Below, in pieces: positions 4,652 through 6,633 of a stretch of DNA of 6,633 nucleotides. Origin of the DNA: Phycisphaerales bacterium. Lineage in GTDB: Bacteria; Planctomycetota; Phycisphaerae; Tepidisphaerales; Tepidisphaeraceae. Position numbers and translations under genes: made by a program. The notes under the pieces were generated by a model. That model saw nothing but the letters and a program-made list of their open reading frames with translations. It did no database searches and was not told where the DNA came from. How positions within the stretch are numbered: position 1 is the first letter of the stretch; every line of letters starts with the position of its first letter. Where the stretch lies: the NCBI GenBank assembly GCA_028288905.1, contig JAQGHJ010000629.1, positions 1 to 6,633 of the forward strand, in the 5' to 3' direction.

Positions 4652-6633
4652 TCACTTCAGCAGGAACTCCCGCGCGTACGCGATCGTCGCGTAGAACTGG
4701 AACTGCTGGTTCGCCTTCTTGGCGAACCCGTGCCCCTCGTCCTTCGCCACGAGGGACCACACCGGCGTCCCCTGTTTCTTCAGGGCGGCCACCATCTGCT
4801 CGGCCTCGTTCACCGGCACCCGCGGGTCGTTCGCCCCGTGGACGACGAACATCGGCTTGCCGATCCTCGCCACGCTCGTCAGCGGCGAGATCGTCGTCAG
4901 GAACTCGCGCATCGACGGGTCCCGCTCGTCCCCGTACTCGACCCGCCGCAGGTCCTGGCGGTAGGGCTCCGTCCGCTCCAGGAACGTGACGAAGTTCCCG
5001 ATCCCAACCACGTCGACCGAGCACCGGATGCGGTCGGCGTAGTGCGTCGCGACGGCCAGCGACATGTACCCGCCGTAGCTGCCGCCGGTCACCAGCACCC
5101 GGTCGGCGTCCAGGTCCGGCTGGGCCTTGACCCAGTCGAGCAGCGCGCCGATGTCCTTGACCGAGTCCTCGCGCTTCCGGCCGTCGTCCAGCGTCAGGAA
5201 CGTCTTGCCGTACCCGTTCGACCCACGGACGTTCGGGAACACGGCGGCGACGCCGAGCCGGGTGAAGTAGTAGTTGTAGCTCCCCATGAAGGCGGGCCGG
5301 AACTGCGACTCCGGCCCGCCGTGGATGTTCACGATCACCGGACGCTTGCCGGGGAACTTTGCCGGGTCGGGCCGGTAGGCGAACCCGCTGATCTCCCGGC
5401 GGTCGAAGCTCTTCCAACTCACCAGCGTCGGGTCGGGGAAGGCGACCGTGTTCAGACCGGCCGTCTCGCTCTCGGTCCAGCGGGTGAGTTCCCCCGTCGT
5501 CACGTCGGCCGAGTACATGTCGCTCGGGGCCTTCGCCGAGTTCAGCACGAACCCGAGGTCGCGGTTGTTCGCGTGGAAGCTCAGCCCAAGCACCTGCCCC
5601 GGCGGCAGCTTGGGGGCGGGCCGCTCTTGCCGGGTCGTGGCGTCCATCAGGTGCAGCGCGCCGGTGCCGGCCTCGTTGACGACGTACGCGAGCGTCTTGC
5701 CGTCGTCGGACAGGGCGACGTCCTCCACGTCCCACTTCAGGTCGGGCGTGAGCACGGTCTGCTGCTTCGTCGCGAGGTCGACGTAGATCAGGGCGGCGAA
5801 CTCCCGGCCGGCGTCCGTCGTGCAGTAGACGCCTTTGCCGTCGGCCGCGAACGCGCCGCCCTCGTACTTCACCTTCTCGTTCGACTCGGGCGTCAGCCGG
5901 TCGGCCTTACCGGTGGCGACGTCGACGAGCCAAAGGCTCGACTCGTTCGCCGAGTTGAACCGCCCGGCCAGCAGCGTCTTTCCATCCGGAGACCAATCAA
6001 TCGGGGACCAGCCGGGGGAGGTGGCTTGGTACGCGAGCTTGGCGTCGGCCGGGCTGGCGGCGTCGGCGACGTAGAAGTCGCCGTCCTTGCGGTTCCGGCG
6101 GGTGGACGTGTAGACGAACCGCTTGCCGTCCTTCGTGAACAGCGGCCGGCCGTTCTTGGACCTGCCGTCCGTCAGCAGCGTCGCGTCGCCGGTGGCTAGG
6201 TCGTACCGGTACAGCTGGTCGAACTCCGACCCGCCGACGTCCTTGGCGAACAGGAAGTAGGCCGGATCCTTGCCGTCCGGGGAGGGCGGGTAGGTGGCCG
6301 ACGCGACCGAGTCCGGGAAGAACGTCAGTTGCCGCCGGGCCCCCAGCGGCGCGCGGACCTGGTGCACCTGGAGCGTGTCGGCGAACCGGGTGCGGACCAG
6401 CACCTCCCGCCGCACCGGGTGCCACGCGGCCAGCGACGCCGCCCGGAACTCGGTGAACCGCCCCGCGTCCTCCGCCACCGCCGCCGGGATCGGCGGGACG
6501 CCGTCCACGACTAGGTTCGGCGGCGGGGTGAGGGCGGGGCGGGAGGCGGGCAGCGAAGCGTCGGCCGCCCGTGAGGGAGTAGCAGCGGCGGCGAGCAGCA
6601 TGGCGGCCAAGGCGGTCGTAGAACGGAGGAGGA
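4652..6633 (-). CDS. Secreted S9 family peptidase (prolyl-oligopeptidase type), 5' end off window
   Basis: An exported serine peptidase that would cleave short peptides in the periplasm or outside the cell. Residues are numbered from the TTG at 6610; the stop at 4652-4654 gives 652 residues from there. The N-terminal part (about 60-395) is a beta-propeller with repeated SPDGK-like turns (near 110, 160, 207, 256 and 302). The C-terminal part (about 405-652) is the S9 hydrolase domain: oxyanion HGGP (430-433), nucleophile S511 in GGSYGGYM, acid D595 in HGANDPRVP and base H627 in DEGHGF, a complete triad. The frame stays open to the right edge, and the upstream residues LLRSTT form the start of a signal peptide with ALAAMLLAAAAT and cleavage near SRA-AD. 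Neither TTG 6610 nor ATG 6601 has a ribosome-binding site, so the real start is probably a few codons beyond the window. The exact S9 subfamily and peptide preference are unknown. Confidence 0.93.
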   Translation of the reverse strand, partial: LLRSTTALAAMLLAAAATPSRAADASLPASRPALTPPPNLVVDGVPPIPAAVAEDAGRFTEFRAASLAAWHPVRREVLVRTRFADTLQVHQVRAPLGARRQLTFFPDSVASATYPPSPDGKDPAYFLFAKDVGGSEFDQLYRYDLATGDATLLTDGRSKNGRPLFTKDGKRFVYTSTRRNRKDGDFYVADAASPADAKLAYQATSPGWSPIDWSPDGKTLLAGRFNSANESSLWLVDVATGKADRLTPESNEKVKYEGGAFAADGKGVYCTTDAGREFAALIYVDLATKQQTVLTPDLKWDVEDVALSDDGKTLAYVVNEAGTGALHLMDATTRQERPAPKLPPGQVLGLSFHANNRDLGFVLNSAKAPSDMYSADVTTGELTRWTESETAGLNTVAFPDPTLVSWKSFDRREISGFAYRPDPAKFPGKRPVIVNIHGGPESQFRPAFMGSYNYYFTRLGVAAVFPNVRGSNGYGKTFLTLDDGRKREDSVKDIGALLDWVKAQPDLDADRVLVTGGSYGGYMSLAVATHYADRIRCSVDVVGIGNFVTFLERTEPYRQDLRRVEYGDERDPSMREFLTTISPLTSVARIGKPMFVVHGANDPRVPVNEAEQMVAALKKQGTPVWSLVAKDEGHGFAKKANQQFQFYATIAYAREFLLK

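Noticed and set aside
4526..6199. A 557-codon plus-strand open frame opposite the S9 peptidase
   Set aside because: It is a shadow of the peptidase with a biased composition (many Arg, Val, Gly) and no recognisable domain.

Overview
The window is a stretch of very GC-rich bacterial chromosome with strong G/C preference at third codon positions. The combination of genes suggests a planctomycete, most likely a Gemmata-like one: a short winged-helix regulator with an Ala/Pro-rich N-terminus, a secreted alpha/beta hydrolase of the PGGGYGG type, a secreted S9 peptidase, and a dispersed CACRGATGAA-type repeat. This taxonomic call is recognition from protein style and was not computed.

Layout, left to right. 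The 3' part of a winged-helix transcriptional regulator (+ strand) enters from the left edge and ends at 463. A tRNA-Arg(CCG) (+ strand, 622-695) follows, with a good sigma70-type promoter in front and a perfect 21-bp stem-loop behind. The 225-bp gap after the tRNA is a convergent junction holding three successive hairpins. The other four protein genes are all on the minus strand. In transcription order they are a secreted S9 prolyl-oligopeptidase-type peptidase (its 5' end lies beyond the right edge), a secreted alpha/beta-hydrolase/esterase (4522 to 3572), a YgaP-like membrane segment fused to an SRPBCC domain (3074 to 2271), and a zinc-dependent, formaldehyde-dehydrogenase-like alcohol dehydrogenase (2090 to 921).

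The two right-hand genes encode exported hydrolases, probably for peptide and ester or carbohydrate-ester breakdown. An 18-bp perfect hairpin at 3471-3511 separates them from the SRPBCC/dehydrogenase pair. The SRPBCC gene has a near-consensus sigma54 (-24/-12) promoter, TGGCAC-N5-TTGC, about 47-61 bases before its start codon. Further upstream are paired inverted CGTACG-core sites 40 bp apart that could bind a sigma54 activator. The dehydrogenase follows after a gap that is almost filled by a 141-bp, roughly symmetrical inverted-repeat element.

The protein genes look like ordinary members of known families, and I see no clearly new multi-gene system. The parts that deserve a second look are non-coding: the sigma54-type control region, the symmetrical repeat element, and the long hairpins.
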